DNA of 64,000 bases from Xanthocytophaga flava. GTDB taxonomy: Bacteria > Bacteroidota > Bacteroidia > Cytophagales > 172606-1. The notes below the pieces were generated by a model. It was not told the DNA's origin and did no database searches. It was given only the letters and a program-made list of their open reading frames with translations. The translations under genes were made by a program, and so were the position numbers. The stretch covers positions 128,130-192,129 of the forward strand of contig NZ_JASJOR010000018.1 in NCBI RefSeq assembly GCF_030068545.1, given 5' to 3'. Positions 1 to 8,972 of this stretch are shown piece after piece (the stretch's first letter is position 1; every line of letters starts with the position of its first letter).

Positions 1-126
1 ATTCCATTATATAGTCAGGAATTGATTACTTTAGAATTAGAAGATCTGGAACAAATACCTCATTCTACATATAGAGAAGTTGTTCTAGAAAAAGAAGAAA
101 TGGAAGATTCTTATATGATTGGCTAA
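1..126 (+). CDS. C-terminal 41 residues of an unidentified protein
   Basis: Reading frame 1 is open from the first base of the window to a TAA at 124-126. It gives a Glu/Leu-rich tail (for example LELEDLEQIPHSTYREVVLE) and therefore looks like the end of a gene that starts upstream of the window. The family cannot be recognised from this fragment. A 13-bp inverted repeat follows before the convergent TPR gene, which supports a genuine gene end here. Confidence 0.5.
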   Translation: MPLYSQELITLELEDLEQIPHSTYREVVLEKEEMEDSYMIG

Positions 127-177
127 ATAATTACTTTAAATAGTCTGTGTTAACTTTTTTGCAGACAAATTGTTATG

Positions 178-218
178 TTCAGGTTATTCAAGTGTAACTA
201 ATTGCTGAATAACCTGAA
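178..218. terminator. Inverted repeat between convergent genes, probable bidirectional terminator
   Basis: A perfect 13-bp stem (178-190 pairs with 206-218) with a 15-nt loop lies between the gene ending at 126 and the minus-strand gene ending at 243. There is no long T-run, so the terminator role is inferred from position and symmetry. Confidence 0.55.
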
Positions 219-242
219 TGGATAACGGGAGTTTTTATAAAG

Positions 243-1673
243 TTATTTCTTAAATGCCTTATAGACTGGATTTGCTTTCATTTCTTTTTCTTTTTCGGTC
301 TCGATTTTTTTGAATTCTTTATCGAAGTCTCCTGTGAAGTTTTGCTTTATTGTTGTGACACCAAGCTTTTCCAGGCAAAACAAGAAGCGATTTAAAGCTT
401 TCTCTCTTTCTTTATCTTTGGAATAGGTAACTGAATACCAGAATAACTGTGCTGCAAAATCGTATATTTCGAGATCCATTGCGATATCTGCATATTTATA
501 AGTGTCATTTATGAAGGTTTTCTTGTCTTTAAAAAGAGTTCCTATTTCCTGTCTTCGGAAAAGTAAATAGCCTTCTTTGGCATTACTTGCTCTAACATCC
601 AGTGAATAAAGGGGATTAGCTTTAAATATACTGGCTTTGGCATGATCCCAATCTGATCTGTCTTCAGGTTTTTGTTTATCCTGACTGATAGCAAGCATAT
701 TTTGGGAATAATATAATTCGTAAAGCGCCCAAGCTGAGTTAGGATACTTTTGTAATATATCAGTATAGATTTCTATAGCTTTTTGGTAATTACCTTTATC
801 ATGTTGAGCAATCCCTTCCTGTATGCTGGCATTCAATTGCTGATTAAATAATTGGAGTCTACCTGATAGTTCCTTTAAATAACTGTTCGCAATAGATTTA
901 GAGTCTGAATAAATCTGAACGATTTCCATATAACGGATAGCATGGTCAAACTGACCCTGAGATATCAGAAGAAAGATCTTGGATATAGGTATTAATTGAT
1001 TTTCTGCACTCATCTCCAATGTTGCTCGCCAGTAAGTGGGGTTCTGGCTGGTTAGAGCAGTTATATTTTGAGCATTTGAGAAGTTTTCGGATGAAACTAA
1101 TGTTCCAAAGCTTTTAACTCCAGCAAATTTATCATCGACAATTGTCTGATAGGCACTTAAAACAGGCAGTACTTCACTTGTTGCCCAATTTTTGAGTAAT
1201 CTGTACTTTTCCTCCAGGGAAGCGGTTTGGTATTCTCTCTGTTTTTTTTCTTCTGGTAGTTCAATATTTTCAAATGATGCATCTGGCATTCCATCTTTTA
1301 TATTGAAGGAAATTAAAAGCGGAAAGTCTACAAGCTTTGTATTTTCAAAAGGAATAGAATTTGCTTTTTTCAAAAATTCCTCCTCTTGTTCTGATCCAAG
1401 CTTGGGTTTGGAGTAAACTTTTATCGTGGGTTTACCTGTTTTGTGGCCAACCAGCAGAATTGCAATTTCCTGACTGGCAGGAATAGTAGCAAATTCTTGC
1501 TCTGCCAGATCAAGTACTGCCTTTATTGATTGTATATACTTATCCTGATTAATATTTACCTCTGCTATTTTATCATTGGATAAGAATACAATAATTGGGG
1601 TAGGTTTAGATTGTCCATGTAGTGAATAGCTTAACAACAATGCAATAAATAGTTGGTGGAATTTTTTATGCAT
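243..1673 (-). CDS. Secreted TPR-containing protein of unknown function
   Basis: A 476-residue protein with an N-terminal signal peptide (hydrophobic LFIALLLSYSLHGQ, cleavage probably after residue 20). It is therefore exported to the periplasm or outer membrane. The second half contains at least one clear tetratricopeptide-like unit around residues 290-325 (GNYQKAIEIYTDILQKYPNS), a fold normally used for protein-protein contacts. The N-terminal half has alternating beta/alpha character but no motif I recognise. It stands alone on the minus strand, converging with the partial gene at the left edge. The C-terminus is very Lys/Glu-rich. The function is unknown; the TPR call is fairly safe. Confidence 0.75.
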   Translation of the reverse strand: MHKKFHQLFIALLLSYSLHGQSKPTPIIVFLSNDKIAEVNINQDKYIQSIKAVLDLAEQEFATIPASQEIAILLVGHKTGKPTIKVYSKPKLGSEQEEEFLKKANSIPFENTKLVDFPLLISFNIKDGMPDASFENIELPEEKKQREYQTASLEEKYRLLKNWATSEVLPVLSAYQTIVDDKFAGVKSFGTLVSSENFSNAQNITALTSQNPTYWRATLEMSAENQLIPISKIFLLISQGQFDHAIRYMEIVQIYSDSKSIANSYLKELSGRLQLFNQQLNASIQEGIAQHDKGNYQKAIEIYTDILQKYPNSAWALYELYYSQNMLAISQDKQKPEDRSDWDHAKASIFKANPLYSLDVRASNAKEGYLLFRRQEIGTLFKDKKTFINDTYKYADIAMDLEIYDFAAQLFWYSVTYSKDKEREKALNRFLFCLEKLGVTTIKQNFTGDFDKEFKKIETEKEKEMKANPVYKAFKK

Positions 1674-2011
1674 AGATCTTTTCTGACTCTTTTAAGATTT
1701 TTTATAGTATGAGTGGACTGCAAAGTACTTTTAAATAGCAACAACAGAAAAGCTATTGTAATGGGAAAGTTACAAGTGGGATATTTAATGTGAAGTTGAG
1801 TTTCTTCACATATACGGGGAAGCATATTTGAATGAATACTAAACTATTGGTCAATAATGAGTAAGATGATTAGTTTGTTCTTACTACATACACCTTTAGG
1901 TTAACTGCATAGGACAAGCGTTTAAACCCACACTTTGCTGTTTGAGTCAATTGCTTTTTAGAACTTATGTTTTTACTTAGTAAGTAATAGCAGGCTTTCG
2001 GGGAAGCAGAT
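1674..2011. other. Intergenic stretch with no recognised feature
   Basis: This region of about 340 bp upstream of the TPR gene is AT-rich. The only reading frame in it is a low-complexity antisense extension of the TPR gene region. No tRNA, strong hairpin or repeat was seen. It presumably holds the promoter of the TPR gene. Confidence 0.5.
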
Positions 2012-2617
2012 TTATATTACTTCTATCTTTCTCTTCTTGATCTGAAGAATCTCGCCATACGCCACTGCTGCCTTATGCACCTGTACAGTCCAGTCATCAG
2101 CAGCGTTCTCATTGGCGCCATCTGAAATATATTTCAGGCATAAGAAAGGAATATTCTCTTTTTGTGCAATCATTGCCAGTGCATAGGCTTCCATATCAAC
2201 CAAATTGTAATCAGTAGCTAAGTGCCCCATTTCAAAATTATCACCAGTGCCACAAATACCTTTTTCGAGGCCTTCCATTTCTAAACCGTATGCTAAAATA
2301 GGTGGCAGATCAGAGAAGGGTGTTTCATATTTCTGGAAACCTAACCCTCTTACATCCATATCACGCTGCACAAAATGTGTACAACAAATGACCTCGCCTT
2401 TTTGAAACTGAGCACTGCCTGCAGATCCCAGATTGATAATCAATTCTGGTCTGTTTTTCTGAATAGCCTTGGTAAGCGCGTATGCTGCATTTACCTTACC
2501 AATACCTGTAATTACCTTGGTATATCCATCAAATACTTCTGCAGCTTCAGAATCTAACGCAAAGGTAAAAAGGACAGTATCTATAGAGAATACCTTGTAT
2601 TTATTGATTATTATCAT
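2012..2617 (-). CDS. Nucleosidase of the MTA/SAH nucleosidase / nucleoside phosphorylase fold
   Basis: A 201-residue cytosolic protein. A central INLGSAGSAQ motif (about residues 61-70) and a VDMEAYALAMIA helix match the purine nucleoside phosphorylase/Pfs superfamily. In that family the glycine-rich turn and Met-Glu bind ribose. The later KYISDGAN segment carries the Asp that in Pfs enzymes protonates the base. Family members hydrolyse methylthioadenosine, S-adenosylhomocysteine or futalosine. At about 200 residues it is slightly shorter than E. coli MtnN, so the exact substrate is uncertain. The start is the ATG at 2615-2617. The gene has no obvious operon partner. Confidence 0.75.
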   Translation of the reverse strand: MIIINKYKVFSIDTVLFTFALDSEAAEVFDGYTKVITGIGKVNAAYALTKAIQKNRPELIINLGSAGSAQFQKGEVICCTHFVQRDMDVRGLGFQKYETPFSDLPPILAYGLEMEGLEKGICGTGDNFEMGHLATDYNLVDMEAYALAMIAQKENIPFLCLKYISDGANENAADDWTVQVHKAAVAYGEILQIKKRKIEVI

Positions 2618-2866
2618 TCGTATTTGGTTTTAACAATCTGTTCTGAAAGTAGTATATCGTACTACAATACAATACCTGACGTAGTTGCTGTTGTAGTATT
2701 TTATCAGACAATTTTGTGATCTTCTGTAAGCCTGCCTTTATTACAAGTTGGTTTGTTCCCTCAAAAATATTCTTATTCAGTCAGTTTAACTATGTTGAAG
2801 ATATGTTTTTTGATAAAATAGTCTCAGAGTGTCACTGATTATGTTCCCTTTATCATTATTATACCT

Positions 2867-2986
2867 ATGCTGAAAACAATCCTGATTTTCTCTATTGTTT
2901 CACTGACAGTCTTCATTTTGGGGATACAGTTGTGGATTTTTCGTTATCTGGCTGATGTTGGTCGGGCACACCCAATAGAGCAATAA
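2867..2986 (+). CDS. Small single-span membrane protein (39 aa)
   Basis: An ATG at 2867 opens a 39-codon frame ending in TAA at 2984-2986. The product has one hydrophobic span (ILIFSIVSLTVFILGIQLWIF) followed by a polar tail with positive charge. The last codons lie inside the left arm of a perfect 19-bp palindrome, an arrangement that often marks the 3' end of a short real gene. The family is not recognised, and a chance frame is possible. Confidence 0.4.
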   Translation: MLKTILIFSIVSLTVFILGIQLWIFRYLADVGRAHPIEQ

Positions 2987-3010
2987 CTTTCAAAGTTATT
3001 GCTCTATTGG
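2972..3010 (+). terminator. Perfect 19-bp palindrome with a one-base centre
   Basis: Bases 2972-2990 are the exact reverse complement of 2992-3010, with only C2991 between them. The left arm contains the last codons and stop of the 39-aa frame. No T-run follows directly, so it could be a terminator or a cruciform-type site. Confidence 0.55.
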
Positions 3011-3118
3011 ATAGAATGGGGTTAATAGCTGGACCTTGCTTGTAAATGAAATAGATGTATCAAACAGGTGTTGTGTATACACAGATAAGTATCTGGAAGA
3101 AATAATGCTAGCTATAGA

Positions 3119-4144
3119 TTATACTACAACCATTGCTTTAATCACATGCGATTCCGGGTTAAGCCATGTCTCAAAAACAGATGGTAGCTCTTCAAATGCG
3201 GCCTGATGTGTGAGCCAGGCTTGTGTATTGATTTGACCACTTTCCATTTGCTGAATAATGTTTTTAAAATCTGCAGGAAGAGAGTTACGGCTGGCGAAAA
3301 GTGTAACTTCCTTTCTATGAAAATCCGGATCGAAAAATGTGACATCACCTTGAAAAAGACCTACATATACAAGTTTACCTCCAAATGCCAGATACGAAAA
3401 GGCCTTCATCATAGAATGAGAATTACCCGTTGCATCAAAAACAATGGTAGGCAATTTACCTCCCAGCGCTTTTCGCAAATCATTTGTGTTGAATTCAGTT
3501 GTGGCTGTAATGCTATAATCGGTATGCATGGCTTGTTTTGCAAACTCAAGGCGTTGCGTACTAAAATCCATAACTGCTACCTGAGCATTCTGAATTTTGG
3601 CAAACTGTATCACCGATAACCCAATAGGTCCAGCTCCGATAACCAGTACTATGTCGTTGGCTGAAAGCTGAGCCCTTTGAACGGCATGGGCACCAATACC
3701 TAATGTTTCTACAAGAGCCAGTTGCTCATAACCCAACTGGGTTGAACGGTGTAGTTTATTGGCTGGAATTTTTACATACTCACACATACCACCATCTGTA
3801 TGAACACCCATTACCTTGAGGTTTTCGCAACAGTTGGATTTTCCATTCTGACATGCCTGACAATGGCCACAGTTCAGATAAGGTTCTACGGCAACTTTAT
3901 TTCCTATCTCAAGTTGCTTTGTGTCAACAGATTTTCCTAGGGCTACCACTTCAGCACCCAGCTCATGTCCCAACACACGTGGATAGCTGAAGAAAGGTTG
4001 TTTTCCACGATAGGCATGATAGTCTGTTCCACAGATTCCTATGCGATGTATACGAATCAAGGCTTCATTATCTGACAATACATCATCTACATCCCGTGAG
4101 GTAAGATGTAATTCGCCAGGCTGATTTAAAACTATTGTTTTCAC
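3119..4144 (-). CDS. Zinc-dependent medium-chain alcohol/polyol dehydrogenase
   Basis: An MDR-family oxidoreductase. The catalytic-zinc segment GICGTDYHAYRG is followed by GHELGAEV. A structural-zinc cluster of four cysteines (NCGHCQACQNGKSNCCE) and the NAD-binding motif VIGAGPIGLSVIQFAK follow. Members oxidise sugar alcohols, threonine or sugar acids with NAD(P). I chose the GTG at 4144 (VKTIVLNQPGEL) rather than the ATG at 4186 because the first gives the usual family N-terminus. The extra residues would also be encoded by a hairpin at 4176-4207. It is the last gene of a minus-strand operon behind an SDR and a FucP-type symporter, so a role in L-fucose-like sugar catabolism is inferred. The exact substrate is unknown. 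Confidence 0.85.
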   Translation of the reverse strand: MKTIVLNQPGELHLTSRDVDDVLSDNEALIRIHRIGICGTDYHAYRGKQPFFSYPRVLGHELGAEVVALGKSVDTKQLEIGNKVAVEPYLNCGHCQACQNGKSNCCENLKVMGVHTDGGMCEYVKIPANKLHRSTQLGYEQLALVETLGIGAHAVQRAQLSANDIVLVIGAGPIGLSVIQFAKIQNAQVAVMDFSTQRLEFAKQAMHTDYSITATTEFNTNDLRKALGGKLPTIVFDATGNSHSMMKAFSYLAFGGKLVYVGLFQGDVTFFDPDFHRKEVTLFASRNSLPADFKNIIQQMESGQINTQAWLTHQAAFEELPSVFETWLNPESHVIKAMVVV

Positions 4145-4175
4145 GACTTTTACAAAGAAATAAAATGATAGGGCA

Positions 4176-4207
4176 GCCAGTTCCACTATGTTTAAGATGG
4201 AACTGGC
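4176..4207 (-). terminator. Intra-operon hairpin between SDR and Zn-dehydrogenase genes
   Basis: A 10-bp perfect inverted repeat (GCCAGTTCCA at 4176-4185, TGGAACTGGC at 4198-4207) with a 12-nt loop. There is no T-run, so it may be an mRNA-stabilising or processing element rather than a terminator. It argues against translation starting at 4186. Confidence 0.5.
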
Positions 4208-4217
4208 TTGTGTAGTG

Positions 4218-5006
4218 TTACATTTTCAGAATAGCTCTGTCCAGATGTACATAGCCACCATCTACATGGATAAGTTGTCCGGTGGTATGACTGGATGCCT
4301 CAGATAACAAGAATACGACCATATTGGCAATTTCTTCAGATGTGGTCATTCGGTTCTCAAATGGAATACGAGCCTGTATTTCCTGAAGCGTTTCGTCTGG
4401 GTTTGGCAGTGTTTTGATCCATTTCTCATACAATGGCGTCCAGCATTCCGCTACCACCAAGGCGTTGACACGAATACCGTATTTTAGCAACTCGACTGCC
4501 CATTCACGCGTCAGTGCATTGCGGCCACCATTGGAAGCCGCATAGGCGGATGTACCACCTTGTCCTGTTTCGGCTGTTTTGGACGAAATATTGACGATAG
4601 AGCCTTTGGACTCTTTCAGAGCAGGCAAGGCATGCTGAGCCATCAGGTAATAATGAATCAGATTCCGGTGCAGTGATGCTACAAAATCTTCATAATTCCC
4701 ATTTTCCAGACTAACTCCATCATTTACACCAGCATTGTTAACCAGTCCATCGATTTTTCCAAATGCTGTCAGTACGGCATCTACCGTTTTTTTGCATTCA
4801 GCAGGTTGTGTAAGTTCGGCTACTACCTGAAATGCTTTATGGCCTTTGGCTAACAGATCGTTTAGTACCTGTAGGTTATCATCCTCGTTGCGACCTACGA
4901 TAACAGGAATAGCTCCTTCATGAGCCAGAACCCGCACAATACCTTCTCCAATACCTTTGGCTCCTCCTGTAACAATAATGACTTTGTCTTTTAAATGAAG
5001 ATTCAT
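4218..5006 (-). CDS. Short-chain dehydrogenase, L-fucose dehydrogenase-like
   Basis: A 262-residue classical SDR. The cofactor motif TGGAKGIGEG is near residue 14, NNAG near residue 91, the catalytic Ser in NISSK, and a Tyr in AYAASNGGRNALT. The usual YxxxK Lys appears replaced, since the segment reads YAASNGGR, which is unusual for the family. The C-terminus GQLIHVDGGYVHLDR is typical. The neighbouring FucP-type symporter suggests oxidation of L-fucose or a related deoxysugar to the lactone, the first step of the non-phosphorylative route. The substrate is inferred from context. It lies 73 bp upstream of the Zn-dehydrogenase in the same transcription unit. Confidence 0.8.
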   Translation of the reverse strand: MNLHLKDKVIIVTGGAKGIGEGIVRVLAHEGAIPVIVGRNEDDNLQVLNDLLAKGHKAFQVVAELTQPAECKKTVDAVLTAFGKIDGLVNNAGVNDGVSLENGNYEDFVASLHRNLIHYYLMAQHALPALKESKGSIVNISSKTAETGQGGTSAYAASNGGRNALTREWAVELLKYGIRVNALVVAECWTPLYEKWIKTLPNPDETLQEIQARIPFENRMTTSEEIANMVVFLLSEASSHTTGQLIHVDGGYVHLDRAILKM

Positions 5007-5141
5007 ATGGTTTTAAGAAATTGCGGAATAAAAATCCGAAAGTAGAAAATGATTGGATAAGAATAAAGCAGGAAGTGTGACAATGACAACTATCTGTCTG
5101 CTTGTAACACCTCCTGCTATAAATAAAATAGTATATATTGG

Positions 5142-6452
5142 TTATGCTCTTACTTTGTGACCCTTCCAGCCAAAATAGAAAATAACAATAAAGCACAGCA
5201 AAGGAACAATATAGGCTGTCTGAATGGAACTTATGTCAGAGATATGTCCCATGATAAGAGGGAAGATCGCTCCACCTACTATAGACATAATAAGCAGGGA
5301 AGATCCCATTTTGGTTTCTTCTTTCAGTGACTGAATGCTGAGAGAGAAGATGGTTGGGAACATGATAGACATAAAGAACTCAACACCTATCAGGGCAAAT
5401 AAAGAGATCATGCCACCATAACTCACTACCACAGTCAATAAAATCAGATTCATTACTGCATAGATTGTTAACAAACGCTGAGGGGCAATGTATTTCATCA
5501 GGAAAGTACCTACAAAGCGACCCACCATAAAGACCAGCAGAGCAGCTGATAAATAATCAGAGGCTTTTTGTTCTTCAATATGTGCTGTCTGGTACAGATA
5601 GCGGATAAAGAAACTGGATACACATACCTGTCCGCCTACATAAAAGAACTGAGCTAAAACTCCCCACATCAGATGTTTATGACGCCAGATGCTTTTATTG
5701 CCTGATGATAAGTCAATCTCATGGTTATCTTCTTTAATCTCAGGCAATCGGGTACGATAGAGTATAATAGCAATACTCAGTACAATAAATCCAATCACTA
5801 TATAGGGAAGTTTTACCGAACTGGCTTCTTCTGTCAGAAAGGTATTGAGTTGATCTGGAGACATTGTTGTTTTCTCTGCCTCAGTCAGGTTTTTGCCTGA
5901 TAGAATCAGACGTCCACCAATAAGGGCTCCCATAGATGCCCCCAATCCATTGAATGACTGAGCCAGGTTGATACGTTGAGAGGCTCCCTCTTTTTCTCCT
6001 AATACAGTAACATATGGGTTAGCCGCTGTTTCAAGAAAGGTGAGTCCACTGGCAATGATGAAAAGGGCAGTAAGGAAGAATCCGAAAATCCTAACATTGG
6101 CGGCTGGTACAAACAGAAATGCACCTATGGCAAACAGAATCAATCCCCCAATAATACCTGCTTTGTATCCATATTTTTTCATTACTATACCTGCTGGAAT
6201 AGCCATAGCAAAATAGCCTACAAAAAAGGCCGAATCAATCATAGCAGATTGAAAGTCGGTAAGCTGACAGGCTTTTTTCAAATGTGGGATCAGAATAGGA
6301 TTAAGGTTGTGTGCAAATCCCCACATAAAGAAAAGAGTGGTCATTAGAATAAACGGAACCAGGTAGGTGTTGGTACTCGATTCTGAGAGAGCTTTGTTGG
6401 GTCGGCTGTTATCAGAAACAACGGCTGTGGGTGCATTCTGTTCTTTCCACAT
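5142..6452 (-). CDS. fucP: Sugar:H+ symporter of the FucP family (MFS)
   Basis: A 436-residue inner-membrane protein with about 12 hydrophobic spans. The N-terminal LFFMWGFAHNLNPILIPHLKK signature and the NPYVTVLG and PTIFSLSIQSLK motifs are typical of FucP (L-fucose/H+ symporter) and related glucose/galactose transporters. It would import L-fucose or a similar hexose using the proton gradient. It is first in the minus-strand operon with the SDR and Zn-dehydrogenase genes. An AraC-type regulator lies about 170 bp upstream on the same strand and probably controls it. The N-terminal 28 residues are polar and variable, so the start could be slightly internal. Substrate specificity (fucose versus other sugars) is not proven. 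Confidence 0.85.
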   Translation of the reverse strand: MWKEQNAPTAVVSDNSRPNKALSESSTNTYLVPFILMTTLFFMWGFAHNLNPILIPHLKKACQLTDFQSAMIDSAFFVGYFAMAIPAGIVMKKYGYKAGIIGGLILFAIGAFLFVPAANVRIFGFFLTALFIIASGLTFLETAANPYVTVLGEKEGASQRINLAQSFNGLGASMGALIGGRLILSGKNLTEAEKTTMSPDQLNTFLTEEASSVKLPYIVIGFIVLSIAIILYRTRLPEIKEDNHEIDLSSGNKSIWRHKHLMWGVLAQFFYVGGQVCVSSFFIRYLYQTAHIEEQKASDYLSAALLVFMVGRFVGTFLMKYIAPQRLLTIYAVMNLILLTVVVSYGGMISLFALIGVEFFMSIMFPTIFSLSIQSLKEETKMGSSLLIMSIVGGAIFPLIMGHISDISSIQTAYIVPLLCFIVIFYFGWKGHKVRA

Positions 6453-6624
6453 AAAGATTTCCAGGTGTTAATAATGATAAATAAGTGTATACCTTTTGGT
6501 TGGTACTCTTTACTAACTCTATTCCTGCAAATAAAGTACATTATTAACTAAGAATCGTTAAATTTTTTCTTAATCTTTTCTAAAAAAAGGTCAATAAATT
6601 CAAAAGTATCTTATAAAGAGTATT

Positions 6625-7587
6625 TTAAGAATTGCTATATTGTTTTGGTTTCATTCCGATATGTTCTTTGAATACTCTTGAAAAATGGCTTAAATTGGTG
6701 AAACCTAGTTGATAACCGACATCTGAAACTGCTAACTTTTTCTCTTTTAGTAAACGAGCCGCTTCTTTCATCCTGAATTCCTGGTAATAACTAAAAATAC
6801 TATTACCGAAGATTTGTTTGAATAAACGTTTGAGTTTGGTTGGACTCATATTGGCAAAAAGAGCCAGTTCATGGATAATAGGTGGGGTTTCCAGTCGCTC
6901 AAGGATTTGTTCTTTTACTTTGTAAATGATTTGTACATCACGACTGTTCAAAGCATACAACTGCTTTTCGTTCCGTTTTTCCAGTTCCATTAATAATCTA
7001 CAGATGAGTTCTTCTGCTTTTATTTTCAGAAAAAAAAGCTCAAAAGTTTTGCTAATTGATTCTGACAAAATCTCCTCCACAATTTTCTGTAGGGAAGGAT
7101 AAAGTAGTTGTTCAAACAGTAAGGGTTGGCTATTCTGTAACAGGCTTTGTAGAATAGGTGATCTATCCGACAGGTCAAAAAGACCATCCAGATAGCTTGC
7201 TTCTATTTCTATATTGATAGTGGCAGTATTTGTGTGAATTGAAATCACATCATCTGTATGTAAACGACTGGTTGCAATCAAAACAGAAGGTGTTTCCAAT
7301 GAGTATTTTTCTGCTGATACAATTTCTGATTTAGGGAAGATGTTCTGAAACTTAAAAAATAGTGTTTTCCTGGCAACATTGACATCCGGGTTTTTAATTA
7401 ATACGTCCTCATGCAGTTCATAATTGCTGATGATCATCTGGATATTCTCATTAAAAACAAATCCAGCGCAATAACCTGTACCAAAATTTTCAGGGATCTG
7501 TATTCTTCTGTTTTTTATTTCCGTTCCCAGTAAATGAGCAAACCTGACCAGAATGGTTGGTACATTTTGTGGTGTGTCTTCTTCCAT
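6625..7587 (-). CDS. AraC-family transcriptional regulator
   Basis: A 320-residue protein. The last 85 residues form the two helix-turn-helix motifs of the AraC family: IIHELALFANMSPTKLKRLF, then AVSDVGYQLGFTNLSHFSRV and the ending GMKPKQYSNS. The N-terminal 220 residues are a sensing domain without a recognisable motif. It is encoded just upstream of the FucP-type symporter and in the same direction, so it is the likely regulator of the sugar operon. Divergence from the Tet(X)-like gene at 7681 means that control of that gene is also possible. Confidence 0.85.
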   Translation of the reverse strand: MEEDTPQNVPTILVRFAHLLGTEIKNRRIQIPENFGTGYCAGFVFNENIQMIISNYELHEDVLIKNPDVNVARKTLFFKFQNIFPKSEIVSAEKYSLETPSVLIATSRLHTDDVISIHTNTATINIEIEASYLDGLFDLSDRSPILQSLLQNSQPLLFEQLLYPSLQKIVEEILSESISKTFELFFLKIKAEELICRLLMELEKRNEKQLYALNSRDVQIIYKVKEQILERLETPPIIHELALFANMSPTKLKRLFKQIFGNSIFSYYQEFRMKEAARLLKEKKLAVSDVGYQLGFTNLSHFSRVFKEHIGMKPKQYSNS

Positions 7588-7680
7588 AAATGTCCTTTAC
7601 GACTATTTTTCTGTCAAATATAGGTATTTTGTTCCTTTGCTATCATGCAATTTTGTGTTGTCATTAAACAATACAAAATC

Positions 7681-8811
7681 ATGTTACTAGAGAATAAAAA
7701 AATAGCCATCATTGGTGCAGGTCCAGTTGGCCTGACTATTGCCAGATTATTACAGCAAAGAGGAGTAGAGGTAACTGTGTATGAAAGAGATACAGACCCT
7801 ATGGCCAGAATATGGGGTGGGACTCTTGATCTGCACAAAGAATCTGGTCAGAAAGCCATGAAAAAAGCAGGATTGCTGGAGAAATACTATGAACTGGCGG
7901 CACCTATGGGAATAATTATTGCCGATGAACACGGCAAGATGTTATCTACCAGAAGCATTACACCGAAAAACCAATATGACAATCCTGAAATAAGCAGAAA
8001 TGCTTTAAGAAGCATGCTACTTGACAGCTTAGCCAAGGAGACCGTTGTTTGGGATAGAAAATGTACTGGACTGGAGCCACGGGATGGAAAATGGATATTG
8101 CATTTTAAAAATAAAACAGATGCAATGGCTGATCTGGTAATTGGGGCAAACGGTGGAATGTCCAAAGTAAGAAGTTATGTGACAGATACTGAGGTTGAAG
8201 AAACAGGAACTTTTATTATACAGGGGGATGTACCTCAGCCTGAAATACGATGTCCGGAATTTTACGCGTTGTGTAAGGGTCACAGACTGATGACTGCCAG
8301 TCAGGGCAATTTATTAGTGGCTAATCCTTATAATAATGGGGTGTTAACCTACGGTGTGATTTTTCGGAAACCGGAAGAATGGGATCGTGATAATGGATTA
8401 AACTTTCAGGACACAAACAGTATTATAACATTCCTCTCCAACAGGCTCTCTCAATGGGATAAACGGTATAGACAAGTAGTCCATTCTACATCACTTTTTG
8501 TAGGTTTGCCAACAAGAAAATTATCATTAGATAAACCATGGAAAAGCAACCGGCCTTTACCCATAACACTTATTGGGGATGCTGCTCATTTAATGCCACC
8601 CTTTGCTGGTCAGGGTGTAAATACTGGGTTGATGGACACATTAGTTCTGTCTGATAATCTGACGAATGGAAAATTTACCACTATAGAAGCTGCTATTGAC
8701 GACTATGAACAAAAAATGTTTGTGTATGCTGGCGAAGCACAACTTGACTCAAGTAAGAATGAAATAGAGATGCGGGCTCCTGACTTTTCTTTTCAGGTAT
8801 TCTTCAAATAA
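7681..8811 (+). CDS. FAD-dependent monooxygenase closely related to tetracycline destructase Tet(X)
   Basis: A 376-residue flavoprotein of the class A monooxygenases. It has the FAD motif IAIIGAGPVGLT at the start, the GGTLDLHK region, and the second FAD motif with GDAAHLMPPFAGQGVN. By recall it aligns end to end without large gaps with Tet(X2) (DTEVEETGTF, PLPITLIGDAAHLMPPFAGQ). Tet(X) hydroxylates tetracyclines at C11a using NADPH and oxygen. Q192 and R213 of Tet(X2) are retained, but the position of the substrate-contacting H234 is Thr here (LTYGVIF). Activity on tetracycline is therefore uncertain. The start is taken at ATG 7681, which gives the family N-terminus; the frame extends upstream to 7645. 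It is divergent from the AraC gene. Confidence 0.88.
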   Translation: MLLENKKIAIIGAGPVGLTIARLLQQRGVEVTVYERDTDPMARIWGGTLDLHKESGQKAMKKAGLLEKYYELAAPMGIIIADEHGKMLSTRSITPKNQYDNPEISRNALRSMLLDSLAKETVVWDRKCTGLEPRDGKWILHFKNKTDAMADLVIGANGGMSKVRSYVTDTEVEETGTFIIQGDVPQPEIRCPEFYALCKGHRLMTASQGNLLVANPYNNGVLTYGVIFRKPEEWDRDNGLNFQDTNSIITFLSNRLSQWDKRYRQVVHSTSLFVGLPTRKLSLDKPWKSNRPLPITLIGDAAHLMPPFAGQGVNTGLMDTLVLSDNLTNGKFTTIEAAIDDYEQKMFVYAGEAQLDSSKNEIEMRAPDFSFQVFFK

Positions 8812-8972
8812 GAAATGGAACAGTTTCTTATTCATTTATCAAAGGTTGTTATTTTTTTAGACGAAAACCGAAGGCTAAGACAAGAGAATTACCTATGTGT
8901 ATGACCAATTTTATTGAAGATCATGAGAAAATAAATCTCAGTGAGTTTGTTAACATAAAAAATACTATTTAC

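Noticed and set aside
3142..3619. Frames inside the Zn-dehydrogenase gene (both strands)
   Set aside because: They overlap a gene with zinc and NAD motifs and have no supporting features.
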